A stretch of 64,000 nt of DNA, from NCBI RefSeq assembly GCF_000517105.1, contig NZ_KI912148.1, positions 1 through 64,000 on the forward strand, written 5' to 3'. Shown here piece after piece: positions 18,085 through 27,230 of this stretch; position 1 is the stretch's first letter; each line of letters opens with the position of its first letter. This stretch comes from Fischerella sp. PCC 9605. Its GTDB lineage: Bacteria; Cyanobacteriota; Cyanobacteriia; Cyanobacteriales; Nostocaceae. The notes below the pieces were generated by a model. That model was not told where the DNA came from and made no database searches. It saw only the letters and a program-made list of their open reading frames with translations. A program made the translations under genes and the position numbers.

Positions 18085-19671
18085 ATGCCTTATACAATTC
18101 CTAACAATAGTTGCGTTGGATGTGACAACTGCCGTCCCCAATGTCCTACAGGTGCTATCAAAATCGAGAACGATGAATACTGGATCGATCCGTGTCTTTG
18201 CAACAATTGCGAAGGTTATTATCCCGAACCACAATGCGTGATAGCTTGCCCCACAAATTCTCCCATGCCTTGGCATGCAAAAAAAGGGAGATGCAAAGTA
18301 GATTTAAGAGAGGTTACTAGTCCAGATTTATTTTCTAATGGAAAGAGTAACCCATTTGCTTCGGCAATTGTGATTTGGGAAGCTTGCAATGTGTTGGCAC
18401 AACGCACATCGTTATCTTGGCAAAGAGATGAACAAGGAAACCTGTGTTATCATCGCCAAGTTAGTCAGGGTAAGGGAGCGATCGCTTTTCATATTACTAA
18501 ATCACCCGATAGTAGCGAACCTGTATCAGAGTTAGGGACAATTGCAGCGCTAGATATCAGATCAGCTTGCATTCATTTAATTTTTGCAGCTCATGCTACA
18601 GCTTTGGAGCAGCCTTGGCAGCAAGAATTTACTATTGATGAGCGGCAACTTGAGAAATATTTGGGTTTGGAGAAACGCAAAGACTTGAGCAAGAATGTCA
18701 AGCTGACTTTAATTAAAAACTTGGTACAGCAAGCTTGCTCACTCGTCATTTCTATTGACTGGCCCCAACAAGGTATAGTCAAGGGGTTTTCTATTAGAGA
18801 AAGCCGTTTGTGGCAATTAGTAAAAATTCAGCGCCATTTTCAAGAAGATGAACTCGGGTGTAAATATCTTGTTGGGTTAACCTTTAAAGTCAAAGCGGGA
18901 ACTTGGGCCCAATATTTCTTAAACAAACAAGCATGTAAGGAACGAACTGCATTTTATCAATATGGTAGTTTGCCAAAATCTTTGTTAACCACAGTCATGA
19001 GTATTTGGCAGCAACATGAGGGTGCAGCGCGACTAATGCTTTGGTTGCTGTTTAAAACCAAAATGGGTGCTTCCCAACGCATCACAGTTCCTACCTTAAT
19101 GCGCGTTGCCTATGGTGAGGAGAAAATCACTTTAGCGTGCAGACAAAGAGAAGAACGCAAACGACTATTACGGACTTTTGAACACGATCTAGAAGTCCTC
19201 AATCATTATGGTATGAAACCAGTATTTGACCCAGTCACATACCCACCAGCAATACAACCTTTATGGGCAAAACTAGTCGATATTCCTGAAGATCCGGATG
19301 AAGCATTAGAATTTTGGATTAATGATGGCAGCAACGGTTCGCGCTTGACAGACATCAGCCCTCGTGGCAAGTGGAATCTGCTGATCAATGCCCGGATTTT
19401 GTCTTTCACACTACCACCAGATTGGGAACAGCAACTGGCGGACTCAGAAAAAAAGCAGCGAACTACAAAAAACAAAAGAAAAACCAAAACCACAGGTGAT
19501 TTACTTGGCGAACAAATTTCGCGGGCACGAAAAAACTTGAATCTCTCGCAAAGAGAATTAGCAAAGCTGGCAGGTAAAAGCCAAAGCTGGATTCGTGACA
19601 TTGAAAAAGGTCGCCTGAAAGTCAAGTTAGAGGATCAAGTAGTTTTACGTAAAGTTCTGGGTATAGCTTAA
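18085..19671 (+). CDS. cnfR: CnfR/PatB-type transcriptional activator of nitrogen fixation
   Basis: The 528-residue protein has the CnfR/PatB layout. An N-terminal ferredoxin-like domain with two 4Fe-4S sets, CVGCDNCRPQCPTG (from residue 10) and CLCNNCEGYYPEPQC with CP (about 38-56), is followed by a long middle domain and a C-terminal XRE-type HTH (about 475-525) with ISRARKNLNLSQRELAKLAG and SQSWIRDIEKG. CnfR activates nif genes under micro-oxic, nitrogen-poor conditions, and PatB is needed for heterocyst function. The length equals known PatB-type proteins. It stands alone next to the CRISPR locus with no nif gene in view. Paralogues exist in some Nostocales, so which copy this is remains open. 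Confidence 0.9.
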   Translation: MPYTIPNNSCVGCDNCRPQCPTGAIKIENDEYWIDPCLCNNCEGYYPEPQCVIACPTNSPMPWHAKKGRCKVDLREVTSPDLFSNGKSNPFASAIVIWEACNVLAQRTSLSWQRDEQGNLCYHRQVSQGKGAIAFHITKSPDSSEPVSELGTIAALDIRSACIHLIFAAHATALEQPWQQEFTIDERQLEKYLGLEKRKDLSKNVKLTLIKNLVQQACSLVISIDWPQQGIVKGFSIRESRLWQLVKIQRHFQEDELGCKYLVGLTFKVKAGTWAQYFLNKQACKERTAFYQYGSLPKSLLTTVMSIWQQHEGAARLMLWLLFKTKMGASQRITVPTLMRVAYGEEKITLACRQREERKRLLRTFEHDLEVLNHYGMKPVFDPVTYPPAIQPLWAKLVDIPEDPDEALEFWINDGSNGSRLTDISPRGKWNLLINARILSFTLPPDWEQQLADSEKKQRTTKNKRKTKTTGDLLGEQISRARKNLNLSQRELAKLAGKSQSWIRDIEKGRLKVKLEDQVVLRKVLGIA

Positions 19672-19996
19672 TTCACTTAATCCCGCTCCTCAGTGTCGTG
19701 TCATCTTAGGTTTTTATTTGTAAAATACCCAGCAGCTAAAATCACATTACTTATTTCCAGGGTCATCGCCGTAAATTTTTCTTCTTTTCTCAGCGTTGTT
19801 TGTGTCCTCTATGGAGAGAGTGGAGGAAAAGTTGTAATAAATCCCCCACTCTCCCACTCCTCAAAATACTTTTGCTCGCTCTAGATCCGACTAATGCATA
19901 GCACCCTTTGCTCGATCTCAATCAAAATGCGATCGCTTTTTTTGTTACCATCCCTGTTACAGTCCTTTATGAGCAAGTTTTATGGATCGGGAGTGA
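19672..19996. other. Intergenic region
   Basis: 325 bp with a C-rich CCCCCACTCTCCCACTCC dispersed-repeat stretch near 19843-19860 and one HIP1 site near 19930. No gene is supported. GGGAG just before 19997 is the ribosome-binding site of the next gene. Confidence 0.4.
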
Positions 19997-20863
19997 ATGA
20001 TGGCGAGGCAAAACCAAAAAGATATTTCTCTGAAGAACAAGAAACTATTGAAGGAAAAAATTAATGGGAATAATAGAGAAGGAAACTGGCTCTTAACGAG
20101 CGGTGGGAATAGATTTGGCTATCCTAGTATAATAGCAGCTATCTTAACTGTGTTCGTCACTATTTCGCTTTCAGCATGGTTAGCTGTAGGACAGTCAATG
20201 GCGTACAGTCCTCTAGCAAGGGAAGCAAAAGAGAGATTAATATTAGTTCAACAGGAATCTCCTCAAGAAGAAGCACAACCAGAAAAGTCTCCTCAAGAAG
20301 AAGCACAACCAGAAAAGTCTCCTCAAGAAGAAGCGCAACCAGAAAAGTCTTCTAAAGAAGAAGCACAACCAGAACAGTCTCCTCAAGAAGAAGCGCAACC
20401 AGAAAAGTCTTCTAAAGAAGAAGCACAACCAGAACAGTCTCCTCAAGAAGAAGCGCAACCAGAAGAGGAATTGCCTTTGTCAGAGGCAAAAAAATCTCTA
20501 GAAGAGGAAATCAATAAGAAGTATGAAGAATGGGAATCTCAAAGAACAAGCAGCGAAATCTCCCACAGCTTCTCTGCGATCATCACAATTGTTATGACAG
20601 TTTTGATTGCAATGTTGGGAATTGGACTACTTACGCTTCCTTACGGAAAGCAAATGATTATAACTTTTGCAATTATCGCAGTTCTCATTCAATTTAATGT
20701 GAATATATTTCTGCTCCACAAAAGCCTTGGTGGATACAAAATTTTGGAACAACAGGGCTTAACGATCAAAAGCAAGCTGGTGTCTGTTAGGACAAATGAA
20801 GAGTTAAAGGAGATTCGAGAACAGTTTCAAGAATTAACCCTGGAATCTATAAACATTGAGTAG
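19997..20863 (+). CDS. Membrane protein with decapeptide repeats
   Basis: A 288-residue protein of unknown function, with GGGAG seven bases before the start. After a basic cytoplasmic N-terminus there is one hydrophobic segment (about 47-70). Seven tandem decapeptides, SPQEEAQPEK or SSKEEAQPEQ (residues 88-157), follow, then a charged helical stretch and two more hydrophobic segments (about 192-214 and 221-242), ending in a coiled-coil-like KIREQFQELTLE region. The acidic, proline-spaced repeat probably acts as an extended spacer outside the membrane. I do not recognise a family. The repeat number may differ between strains. Confidence 0.75.
   Translation: MMARQNQKDISLKNKKLLKEKINGNNREGNWLLTSGGNRFGYPSIIAAILTVFVTISLSAWLAVGQSMAYSPLAREAKERLILVQQESPQEEAQPEKSPQEEAQPEKSPQEEAQPEKSSKEEAQPEQSPQEEAQPEKSSKEEAQPEQSPQEEAQPEEELPLSEAKKSLEEEINKKYEEWESQRTSSEISHSFSAIITIVMTVLIAMLGIGLLTLPYGKQMIITFAIIAVLIQFNVNIFLLHKSLGGYKILEQQGLTIKSKLVSVRTNEELKEIREQFQELTLESINIE
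20258..20467 (+). repeat. 30-bp coding tandem repeat, seven copies
   Basis: Seven 30-bp units (TCTCCTCAAGAAGAAGCACA and onwards) encode SPQEEAQPEK or SSKEEAQPEQ. Units 4 and 6 share the same variant, which suggests duplication of a 60-bp pair (4-5 to 6-7). Confidence 0.95.
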
Positions 20864-21097
20864 ACCAAAGATTTCTGCGATCGCTCTGAAGAAGTGACTT
20901 GCTTCAGCTTATTTTGAATGAGTTTAAGCTTTATCTTCCTAGCGGATAAAATAACTCTTTCAAAGTTCTAGTTTCGGAGAGTGACAGAAGAGGACTATTG
21001 GGCGCGTGATTATCTGAAAAATAACCAGAAGGTAAAACAGAGCGATCGCTACCTCTGCGACGACATCCTTAATCAAAAATAAAATGCGATCGCTCTA

Positions 21098-21745
21098 TCA
21101 AACCCTAACTTCAACTGCCCTTTGTCCAACCACTTCTGGCGCATTTACCTGCAAACTCATGTTGTCGGAGTGAAAACTTAGAAAAGGCTGACCCAAACCT
21201 ATCTCAGAAAAAGGACTTTCAGCTGGGACTTCTATCTTAGAACCAATTAAACCCAAACGCGCTTCTAATTCAGCAGAGAACAAAAGCACATCAGCATTAA
21301 TGGTACTGAAACTAGACCCCCTAAACTTCTGCGGCCACGCCAACCAGGGCTGATTATATTTAAATTTACACAGCATTCTGTCACCTTGACGGACAGTAAC
21401 GCGACGATCGCTTTCCCAACTAAACTCAGCTAATTCCTTTGGTAGTCCCCAGATCTCCCGACCACCAACCACTGAATCAGGATTATCTACATATATATGA
21501 GAAACCCAAGCACCAACTTTCCCTTGATAGCTCACCAAGGCAGGCGCAACAATTAACTCGTTATACTCTAATGCCGATCCTGGACTGTAATAGGAGAAAT
21601 ACACACCACCCACTGTTCTACCAGGCCACACAGTTTTAATGTCTAATTCTTTGGGAATCAGGTGGCGTACGCGGTCAACGTCGAGTAAATGCAAGGTCAG
21701 GAGAGCGTAGCCTTTCAGTGTCCAAGGTGCTGATGGGTATCCCAT
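21098..21745 (-). CDS. Acetoacetate decarboxylase family protein
   Basis: A 215-residue protein of the acetoacetate decarboxylase-like fold, starting MGYPSAPWTLKGYALL. The segment GGREIWGLPKELA (about 94-106) matches the family motif holding the Schiff-base lysine, here Lys104. Many members act on other beta-keto or carotenoid-like substrates, so the reaction is not settled. There is no signal peptide. It is downstream of dnaK on the same strand but separated from it by a clear terminator, so it is probably its own unit. Confidence 0.8.
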   Translation of the reverse strand: MGYPSAPWTLKGYALLTLHLLDVDRVRHLIPKELDIKTVWPGRTVGGVYFSYYSPGSALEYNELIVAPALVSYQGKVGAWVSHIYVDNPDSVVGGREIWGLPKELAEFSWESDRRVTVRQGDRMLCKFKYNQPWLAWPQKFRGSSFSTINADVLLFSAELEARLGLIGSKIEVPAESPFSEIGLGQPFLSFHSDNMSLQVNAPEVVGQRAVEVRV

Positions 21746-21842
21746 TTTTATTACTTGAATATTGATAACACTAATAACTAATTACTGCACGGGCGGAATG
21801 CATTGTACGCCTACTAACTATTATTTAACTATCAAATCAAAA

Positions 21843-21877
21843 AATAACCACCCAAAGGTATACCTTGAGTGGTTATT
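21843..21877 (-). terminator. Rho-independent terminator downstream of dnaK
   Basis: On the minus strand AATAACCAC is followed by a near-perfect reversed GTGGTTATT arm with a palindromic AAGGTATACCTT core, then TTTTTT. The long stem plus T-run lies 109 bp after the dnaK stop and reads in the dnaK direction. Confidence 0.75.
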
Positions 21878-21943
21878 GTTAATTACTCATTAGCTGGACT
21901 TAGCTTTTTGGTTGTTAGCTACTAACTACTAACTACTAACCAA

Positions 21944-21973
21944 TGTAGAGACGTGCCATGGCACGTCTCTACA
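21944..21973. repeat. 30-bp palindrome after dnaK
   Basis: TGTAGAGACGTGCCA followed by its exact reverse complement. Same family as 10596-10625 and 30486-30515. Heptamer units ACTAACT flank it on the left. Confidence 0.9.
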
Positions 21974-21985
21974 ACCACTAACTAC

Positions 21986-23890
21986 TTACTTAGACTCAGT
22001 GAAATCTGCGTCAATTACATCATCACCACTACCAGAGGAGGAAGCGCCATCAGAGGTGCCTGTAGGGCCAGCAGAAGCGCCACCACCAGCTTGTTGATAG
22101 ATGTTGCTACCAACAGCGAACAGTGCTTGTTGTAGTTCTGGCATCAGCTTCTTGATCTGCTCATCGTCTTCTTTGGAGATAGCATCCCGCAGGTCTTTCA
22201 CCAAACCTTCGACTTTGCTCTTGTCGGCTGCGTTGACTTTATCACCCAATTCTTGCAACTGTTTCTCGGCTTGGTATGCCAAGGAGTCAGCTTGGTTTTT
22301 GCGGTCAATTTTCTCACGACGTGCTTTGTCCTCTGATGCATGAGATTCGGCTTCTTTGACCATCCGCTCAACGTCAGACTTATCGAGAGTTGAAGCACCA
22401 GTAATGCTGATGGATTGTTCTTTACCTGTACCTTTGTCTTTAGCAGTGACGTTGAGGATACCGTTAGCGTCAATATCAAACACTACTTCGATTTGGGGTA
22501 CGCCGCGTGGTGCGGGAGGGATACCATCAAGGCGGAAGGTTCCCAGGCTCTTATTATCGCTTGCCATTTCCCGTTCGCCTTGGAGGACGTGAATTTCTAC
22601 ATTCGTTTGACCATCCACGGCGGTGGAGAAGACTTCTGACTTCTTGGTAGGAATGGTGGTGTTGCGGGGAATAATCTTGGTCATCACGCCACCCAAGGTT
22701 TCTACACCCAAGGACAGCGGTGTTACATCTAACAGCAAGATACCCGTGACATCACCAGCAAGCACACCAGCTTGAATTGCTGCACCAACTGCTACCACTT
22801 CATCAGGGTTAACGCTTTGGTTTGGTTCTTTAGCCAATATCCGCTTCACTACGTCTTGGACGGCGGGAATACGGGTAGAACCACCGACCAGCACGACTTC
22901 ATCAATGTCGTTCTTTGTTAACTTAGCATCGCGCAGAGCATTTTCTACAGGAACGCGGCAGCGATCGATTAAATCTGAGCAGAGTTCTTCAAATTTAGCG
23001 CGTGTCAGCGTCATGTCCAGGTGCTTGGGCCCGTCCTGGGTAGCGGTGATAAATGGCAGGTTGATTTCTGCTTGGGTGACGCTAGAAAGTTCAATCTTGG
23101 CTTTTTCTGCGGCTTCAGTCAGACGCTGTAAAGCTTGTCTGTCTTTACGCAAATCAATACCTTCGTCTTTCTTAAATGCTTCCGCTAAATAGTCAACGAT
23201 TTTCTTATCGAAGTCGTCACCACCAAGGTGGGTATCACCAGAGGTAGCTAAAACTTCAAATACACCTTCACCGACTTCGAGGATGGATACGTCGAAAGTA
23301 CCACCACCAAGGTCAAATACTAGAATGGTTTCGTTGCTCTTTTTGTCAAAGCCGTATGCTAGAGAAGCGGCGGTAGGTTCGTTGATAATCCGCAGCACTT
23401 CAATCCCAGCAATTTTACCAGCGTCTTTGGTAGCTTGGCGCTGGGAGTCGTTGAAGTAAGCAGGAACGGTGATTACTGCTTGAGTTACGGTTTCACCGAT
23501 GTATTTGCTAGCGTCTTCTACTAGCTTGCGAAGAACTTGGGCGGAAATTTCTTCTGGCGCGAACTGCTTACCAGCTACAGGACAATCTAATTTAACATTA
23601 CCGCTGCTATCGCGCAGCACTTTGTAAGAAACTTCTGTAGCTTCATGAGTAACTTCATCAAAGCGGCGTCCAATGAAGCGTTTTACCGAATAAAAGGTAT
23701 TTTCGGGGTTCATGACCGCTTGCCGCTTGGCGATTTGGCCCACCAAGCGATCGCCATTCTTGGCAAATGCCACAACTGACGGTGTTGTCCGAAAACCTTC
23801 TGCGTTGGCAATAACCGTGGGTTTACCACCTTCCATTACTGCGACGCAGGAGTTTGTCGTACCTAAGTCAATTCCAACTACTTTTGCCAT
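21986..23890 (-). CDS. dnaK: Molecular chaperone DnaK (Hsp70)
   Basis: ATP-driven chaperone. The 634 residues cover all Hsp70 parts: N-terminal ATPase with GIDLGTTNS (6-14), [10 protein letters not shown] (about 194-203) and [10 protein letters not shown] (about 334-343), then the substrate domain and helical lid, ending in a glycine/serine-rich linker and [11 protein letters not shown]. The acidic C-terminal end fits a housekeeping cyanobacterial DnaK (DnaK2-like). No grpE or dnaJ is next to it here. I looked upstream for a CIRCE operator and did not find one. A terminator follows. Confidence 0.97.
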   Translation of the reverse strand: MAKVVGIDLGTTNSCVAVMEGGKPTVIANAEGFRTTPSVVAFAKNGDRLVGQIAKRQAVMNPENTFYSVKRFIGRRFDEVTHEATEVSYKVLRDSSGNVKLDCPVAGKQFAPEEISAQVLRKLVEDASKYIGETVTQAVITVPAYFNDSQRQATKDAGKIAGIEVLRIINEPTAASLAYGFDKKSNETILVFDLGGGTFDVSILEVGEGVFEVLATSGDTHLGGDDFDKKIVDYLAEAFKKDEGIDLRKDRQALQRLTEAAEKAKIELSSVTQAEINLPFITATQDGPKHLDMTLTRAKFEELCSDLIDRCRVPVENALRDAKLTKNDIDEVVLVGGSTRIPAVQDVVKRILAKEPNQSVNPDEVVAVGAAIQAGVLAGDVTGILLLDVTPLSLGVETLGGVMTKIIPRNTTIPTKKSEVFSTAVDGQTNVEIHVLQGEREMASDNKSLGTFRLDGIPPAPRGVPQIEVVFDIDANGILNVTAKDKGTGKEQSISITGASTLDKSDVERMVKEAESHASEDKARREKIDRKNQADSLAYQAEKQLQELGDKVNAADKSKVEGLVKDLRDAISKEDDEQIKKLMPELQQALFAVGSNIYQQAGGGASAGPTGTSDGASSSGSGDDVIDADFTESK

Positions 23891-24150
23891 TGTAGGTGCT
23901 GGCTCCGTATAACTACAAATGAATGAATGGGAGTATAAAGGGCTAATTTTTGGACTAACTGATTTAATAAAGCAGCTAGTCCAGCATTAATACCTTTGGT
24001 TTTACTAGGGTAAAAACCCAAGATTATGCTGATGATATATATACTGAGCCTGTGTAACCAGTCGATGAAGGGTGGTTTTCCGAACCTGATTAAGGACGGT
24101 TATGCTTCATGTTTCTAGTTGGCTCATATATTTATTTGCCTTCACTTCGT

Positions 24151-24318
24151 CTAATGTATGAGAATTAATACTTCTAGAGATTCGGGTGAACCGTAATCTA
24201 ATGGTGGTGTTTGCCGTCTTTTAGCAAACTGTAGAGGACGTAGAGAAATAAAGAAGGGGAATGCTAAGCCCACGCAGTTGCTTGTGCTTGGTTCATTAAC
24301 TAAACAACACGTTCCCAT
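24151..24318 (-). CDS. Possible small protein of about 55 residues
   Basis: Minus-strand frame beginning MGTCCLVNEPSTSNCVG and ending SPESLEVLILIH (55 residues; the frame stays open to 24369). Composition looks protein-like and the text feels like a recurring cyanobacterial small ORF, but I cannot confirm that and there is no good ribosome-binding site. The gap 23891-24533 is otherwise empty of genes, so a conserved noncoding RNA on either strand is an alternative. Confidence 0.3.
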   Translation of the reverse strand: MGTCCLVNEPSTSNCVGLAFPFFISLRPLQFAKRRQTPPLDYGSPESLEVLILIH

Positions 24319-24345
24319 ATTGATCTCTGTGGCAAACTCGCCAAG

Positions 24346-24373
24346 CCTCTTGCCAAGCTTGCCAAGCAAGAGG
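24346..24373. repeat. Inverted repeat CCTCTTGC / GCAAGAGG
   Basis: Eight-base arms enclose CAAGCTTGCCAA, which itself holds a short inverted AAGCTT. It could form a stem-loop at the end of the small ORF region. Confidence 0.5.
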
Positions 24374-24533
24374 ATGTGGACATATTTCCGGGTAACTTGC
24401 CATTAATGTAAACGCGCTCAAAAGTGGCTTTTGCATAAAAACCTACGTGAAATTGTGTTATTCTTTGTAAATCTATTTATAAATTTATTTTTTCAAAAGA
24501 TTATTAAACTACTAAAAATAAGGAATATAAAAA

Positions 24534-24947
24534 ATGACTGTTGAAATGATAGAAAAAGGCGCTATCAGTGGCAGACCCTTTGATCCCTCAAAAGCAGGTG
24601 GCAAAATACTTAAGCTTTCTTATACCAAGGTAAAGATAACTAAAAAGGGTATTGATATTGTAAAAGCTCATGTCAGTAGATTCAATCCTATTGGTGATGA
24701 AGAGATGAGAATGGTAGAGCGATTAAGAAAAATAGCAGCAGGTGAACTCATTGCCGAACCAGTTGACCTGCGTTTTTATAGCCATGAACTCCGTGAGTAT
24801 CTGAGGTATAAAAAACTTGACTTCCAAACTGGACAACCAAATGATCCTGATGAAGCTTATGAACTTTGGAATAATGCCCACACAGCAACACTAGAAGATT
24901 ATGGTCTCAAAGAAGGACCTGGCATTTTATTTAAAGCTAACTTATAA
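24534..24947 (+). CDS. Orphan toxin-like protein, CdiA-CT tRNase type (candidate)
   Basis: A 137-residue protein with AAGGA upstream. From about residue 30 it resembles the C-terminal toxin modules of contact-dependent inhibition and RHS-type polymorphic toxins: TKKGIDIVKAHVSRF, then ERLRKIAAGEL, FYSHELREYLRYKKLDF, GQPNDPDEAYELWNNAHTAT, ending LEDYGLKEGPG. The conserved His, Glu and Arg of HELREYLRY and the NNAHTATLEDYG block are the likely active part. There is no leader, filamentous repeat or secretion domain, so this is a free-standing module. The family call is from memory of such sequences and needs a profile search. The next gene may be its immunity partner. Confidence 0.6.
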   Translation: MTVEMIEKGAISGRPFDPSKAGGKILKLSYTKVKITKKGIDIVKAHVSRFNPIGDEEMRMVERLRKIAAGELIAEPVDLRFYSHELREYLRYKKLDFQTGQPNDPDEAYELWNNAHTATLEDYGLKEGPGILFKANL

Positions 24948-25080
24948 GCAGGTAGTATTATAGAAATCAATGTAAGTGGGCAAAAAAATTGTATAGCCAG
25001 GTATAAAGCTTTTGTCCACTTAAGGAAAAGTAAAGTTTTTTAAATTGATAAAATCCTCTTAATTCAAAGGAGGAATAACC

Positions 25081-25338
25081 ATGAAAGACTCAATCAAATT
25101 AACTCAACTGGAATTAGTGCTTCTTGAATTAGTAGCTAAAGGCGAGGGAAATTGGAGTTGGTATGAAATAGCGAGTTCACTTTCTCATATAGACGTGCCT
25201 AGAGAACCTGACATGATGGTGGTGTTGAAAAATTTGGCTGCTGAGGGTTTACTCAAACGATATGTGGAACCAGGTTCACCCCGCGATCGCTGGGAATTGA
25301 CATCAGCAGGTAATAAAATCCTGATGGAAATTTCTTGA
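25081..25338 (+). CDS. Small winged-helix-like protein, possible immunity partner
   Basis: An 85-residue protein with a perfect AAGGAGG before the ATG. Predicted helices LTQLELVLLELVAKGEG and MMVVLKNLAAEGLLKRYVE followed by a DRWELTSAG wing suggest a winged-helix fold. I do not recognise a named family. It follows the toxin-like gene by 133 bp on the same strand and its stop directly abuts the dus frame. Position suggests an immunity or regulator role for the toxin-like gene; this is inference. It could equally be a small regulator linked to dus. Confidence 0.65.
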   Translation: MKDSIKLTQLELVLLELVAKGEGNWSWYEIASSLSHIDVPREPDMMVVLKNLAAEGLLKRYVEPGSPRDRWELTSAGNKILMEIS

Positions 25339-25380
25339 ATGGTATGGCAAATCCTACCTCAAGCCTCAATTCTGAAGTGT

Positions 25381-26433
25381 ATGGTTACGCTATCTCCTAG
25401 TTTGCAAGCCAGACTTACTACACCTCTTTTGATAGGAAACGTTGCTGTCAAAAGTCGTGTATTGCAATCACCTCTATCCGGAGTGACAGATTTGGTATTT
25501 CGTCGCTTGGTGCGTCGTTATGCGCCTGAGTCAATGATGTACACGGAAATGGTGAGTGCGACAGAGTTGCACCATGTCAAGCAAATGCCGAAAATCATGG
25601 AAGTAGACCCGAACGAACGACCAATTAGCATTCAGTTATTTGATTGTCGTCCTGATTTTATGGCAGAAGCAGCACGGAAGGCAGTAGAAGAAGGTGCTGA
25701 TACTATTGATATTAATATGGGTTGCCCTGTCAACAAAATCACCAAAAAAGGTGGTGGTTCTTCTTTACTGCGGCAACCGAAAGTAGCTGAGGCAATTGTA
25801 CAGGAAGTAGTAAAAGCCGTACATGTTCCAGTAACAGTTAAAACCCGTATAGGTTGGAATGATGAAGAAATAGTGATTCTCGATTTCGCCAAACGGATGC
25901 AGGATGCGGGAGCGCAAATGATTACAGTACACGGACGTACCCGCGCTCAAGGTTACAATGGTAACGCTCGTTGGGAATGGATAGGGCGGGTGAAAGAAGT
26001 GCTTTCTATCCCGGTGATTGCTAATGGCGATATTTTTTCTGTGGAAGCGGCGGTGCAGTGTTTGCAGCAAACGGGTGCTGATGGGGTGATGTGTTCCCGT
26101 GGAACTCTGGGTTATCCATTTTTGGTAGGTGAAATTGATTATTTTTTGAAAACAGGGGAAAATTTAGCGCCACCTACTCCGATTCAGCGCTTGGAATGTG
26201 CAAAAGAACACTTACAAGCACTTTGGGAATATAAAGGCGATCGCGGTATTCGTCAAGCTCGCAAGCACATGACTTGGTATGCGAAAGGCTTTGTTGGTGC
26301 TGGCCAGTTGCGTGCAGAGTTAAGTTTAATTGAATCTGTGCAGCAAGGCGTTGATTTAATCGATCGAGCGATCGCACAGTTGGTAAATGGATATGAAATT
26401 ATCGAAGAAAATCAGTTAGCGATCGCACAGTAA
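25381..26433 (+). CDS. dusB: tRNA-dihydrouridine synthase (DusB type)
   Basis: FMN enzyme that reduces uridine to dihydrouridine in tRNA D-loops. I favour ATG 25381 (MVTLSPSLQARLTTPL, 350 residues); the frame is open from 25339, right after the preceding stop. Visible are LQSPLSGVTDLVFRRL, the catalytic-cysteine motif NMGCPVNKITKKGGGSSLL (near residues 105-123), HGRTRAQGYNG, ANGDIF and SRGTLGYPF for FMN binding. Length fits the DusB/NifR3 group. Neither start has a strong ribosome-binding site, so coupling to the upstream gene is possible. Confidence 0.93.
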   Translation: MVTLSPSLQARLTTPLLIGNVAVKSRVLQSPLSGVTDLVFRRLVRRYAPESMMYTEMVSATELHHVKQMPKIMEVDPNERPISIQLFDCRPDFMAEAARKAVEEGADTIDINMGCPVNKITKKGGGSSLLRQPKVAEAIVQEVVKAVHVPVTVKTRIGWNDEEIVILDFAKRMQDAGAQMITVHGRTRAQGYNGNARWEWIGRVKEVLSIPVIANGDIFSVEAAVQCLQQTGADGVMCSRGTLGYPFLVGEIDYFLKTGENLAPPTPIQRLECAKEHLQALWEYKGDRGIRQARKHMTWYAKGFVGAGQLRAELSLIESVQQGVDLIDRAIAQLVNGYEIIEENQLAIAQ

Positions 26434-26589
26434 GTGATTGGATTAGGTGATTGAGTTCAACTTAACATCGAAAGCGATTTCTGGTAAGGCACTTTGCAAG
26501 ATTGTAGAACAGCAGGTTGGGAGCTAAAGTGAATTACTGGAAGTCATCACATTTATGCTAAAGAAGGTGTTGAAGAACTTACTTGATTT

Positions 26590-27123
26590 ATGAACACAAA
26601 GATTACCCACCTACCACTTGAAGTAATTCGCAACGATGAAGCAAAGGCACTTGATCCAAAGGATGCCATTGCTGTGCATGAACTTCTAAATCGAGTATTT
26701 CTTGCAGAGGATAGTCGAGACGCTGATGCTCTGCGTCAATGCGTGACTGCGGATCTATCGCATCATCATTCGCTTTACGGAGCATTACATGGTCGTGAAG
26801 CCTTTGTCAATTGGGTATTGTCCAATCCGCAGTTTTTCGACGGACTTCGCCATCAGGCACTGAACGTGGTTACATCTTCAGAAGGCTCTGACAAAGGACG
26901 AGCCGTAAGCTATGTTCTTGTTTTTCAGCTTTTTTCCGCAGATGAAGCTCTAACTTCATTCTTGCCCAGACTCATTGCTCACGGTATAGTGCGAGACAGA
27001 ATTGTGAAAGAAGATGGTAACTGGCGAATTGCTGAACGAATTTATGATCAGTTTTCTGTACTCGGAAGCCTGATCGCAGATAGTACTCTAAGGTCGAAAG
27101 CGAGTGAGCATCTTTCTCTGTAA
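26590..27123 (+). CDS. NTF2/SnoaL-like protein
   Basis: A 177-residue protein with an NTF2-like cone fold. The opening helix IAVHELLNRVFLAEDSRDAD is followed by LRQCVTADLSHHHSLYGALHGREAFVNWV, a DGLRHQALNVVTS strand and the C-terminal DGNWRIAERIYDQFS, all typical of SnoaL_4-like domains. Such proteins can be isomerases, dehydratases or pure binding proteins; the ligand is unknown. It stands alone between dus and a convergent decarboxylase. Confidence 0.75.
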   Translation: MNTKITHLPLEVIRNDEAKALDPKDAIAVHELLNRVFLAEDSRDADALRQCVTADLSHHHSLYGALHGREAFVNWVLSNPQFFDGLRHQALNVVTSSEGSDKGRAVSYVLVFQLFSADEALTSFLPRLIAHGIVRDRIVKEDGNWRIAERIYDQFSVLGSLIADSTLRSKASEHLSL

Positions 27124-27230
27124 AAAGGTATAACAACGCATTAAAATCGACAGACGAAAAATCCTGGTGTAGATGCAAAGGTTATCTGCCACTGATAGAT
27201 CTAGACGTTAAGCTTAGTAGAAACAGCCGA

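Noticed and set aside
20243-20458. Minus-strand frame rich in Phe, Leu and Arg
   Set aside because: It is only the complement of the 30-bp coding repeat of the membrane protein.
23891-24000. CIRCE/HrcA operator upstream of dnaK
   Set aside because: I looked for TTAGCACTC and its inverted partner and did not find them.
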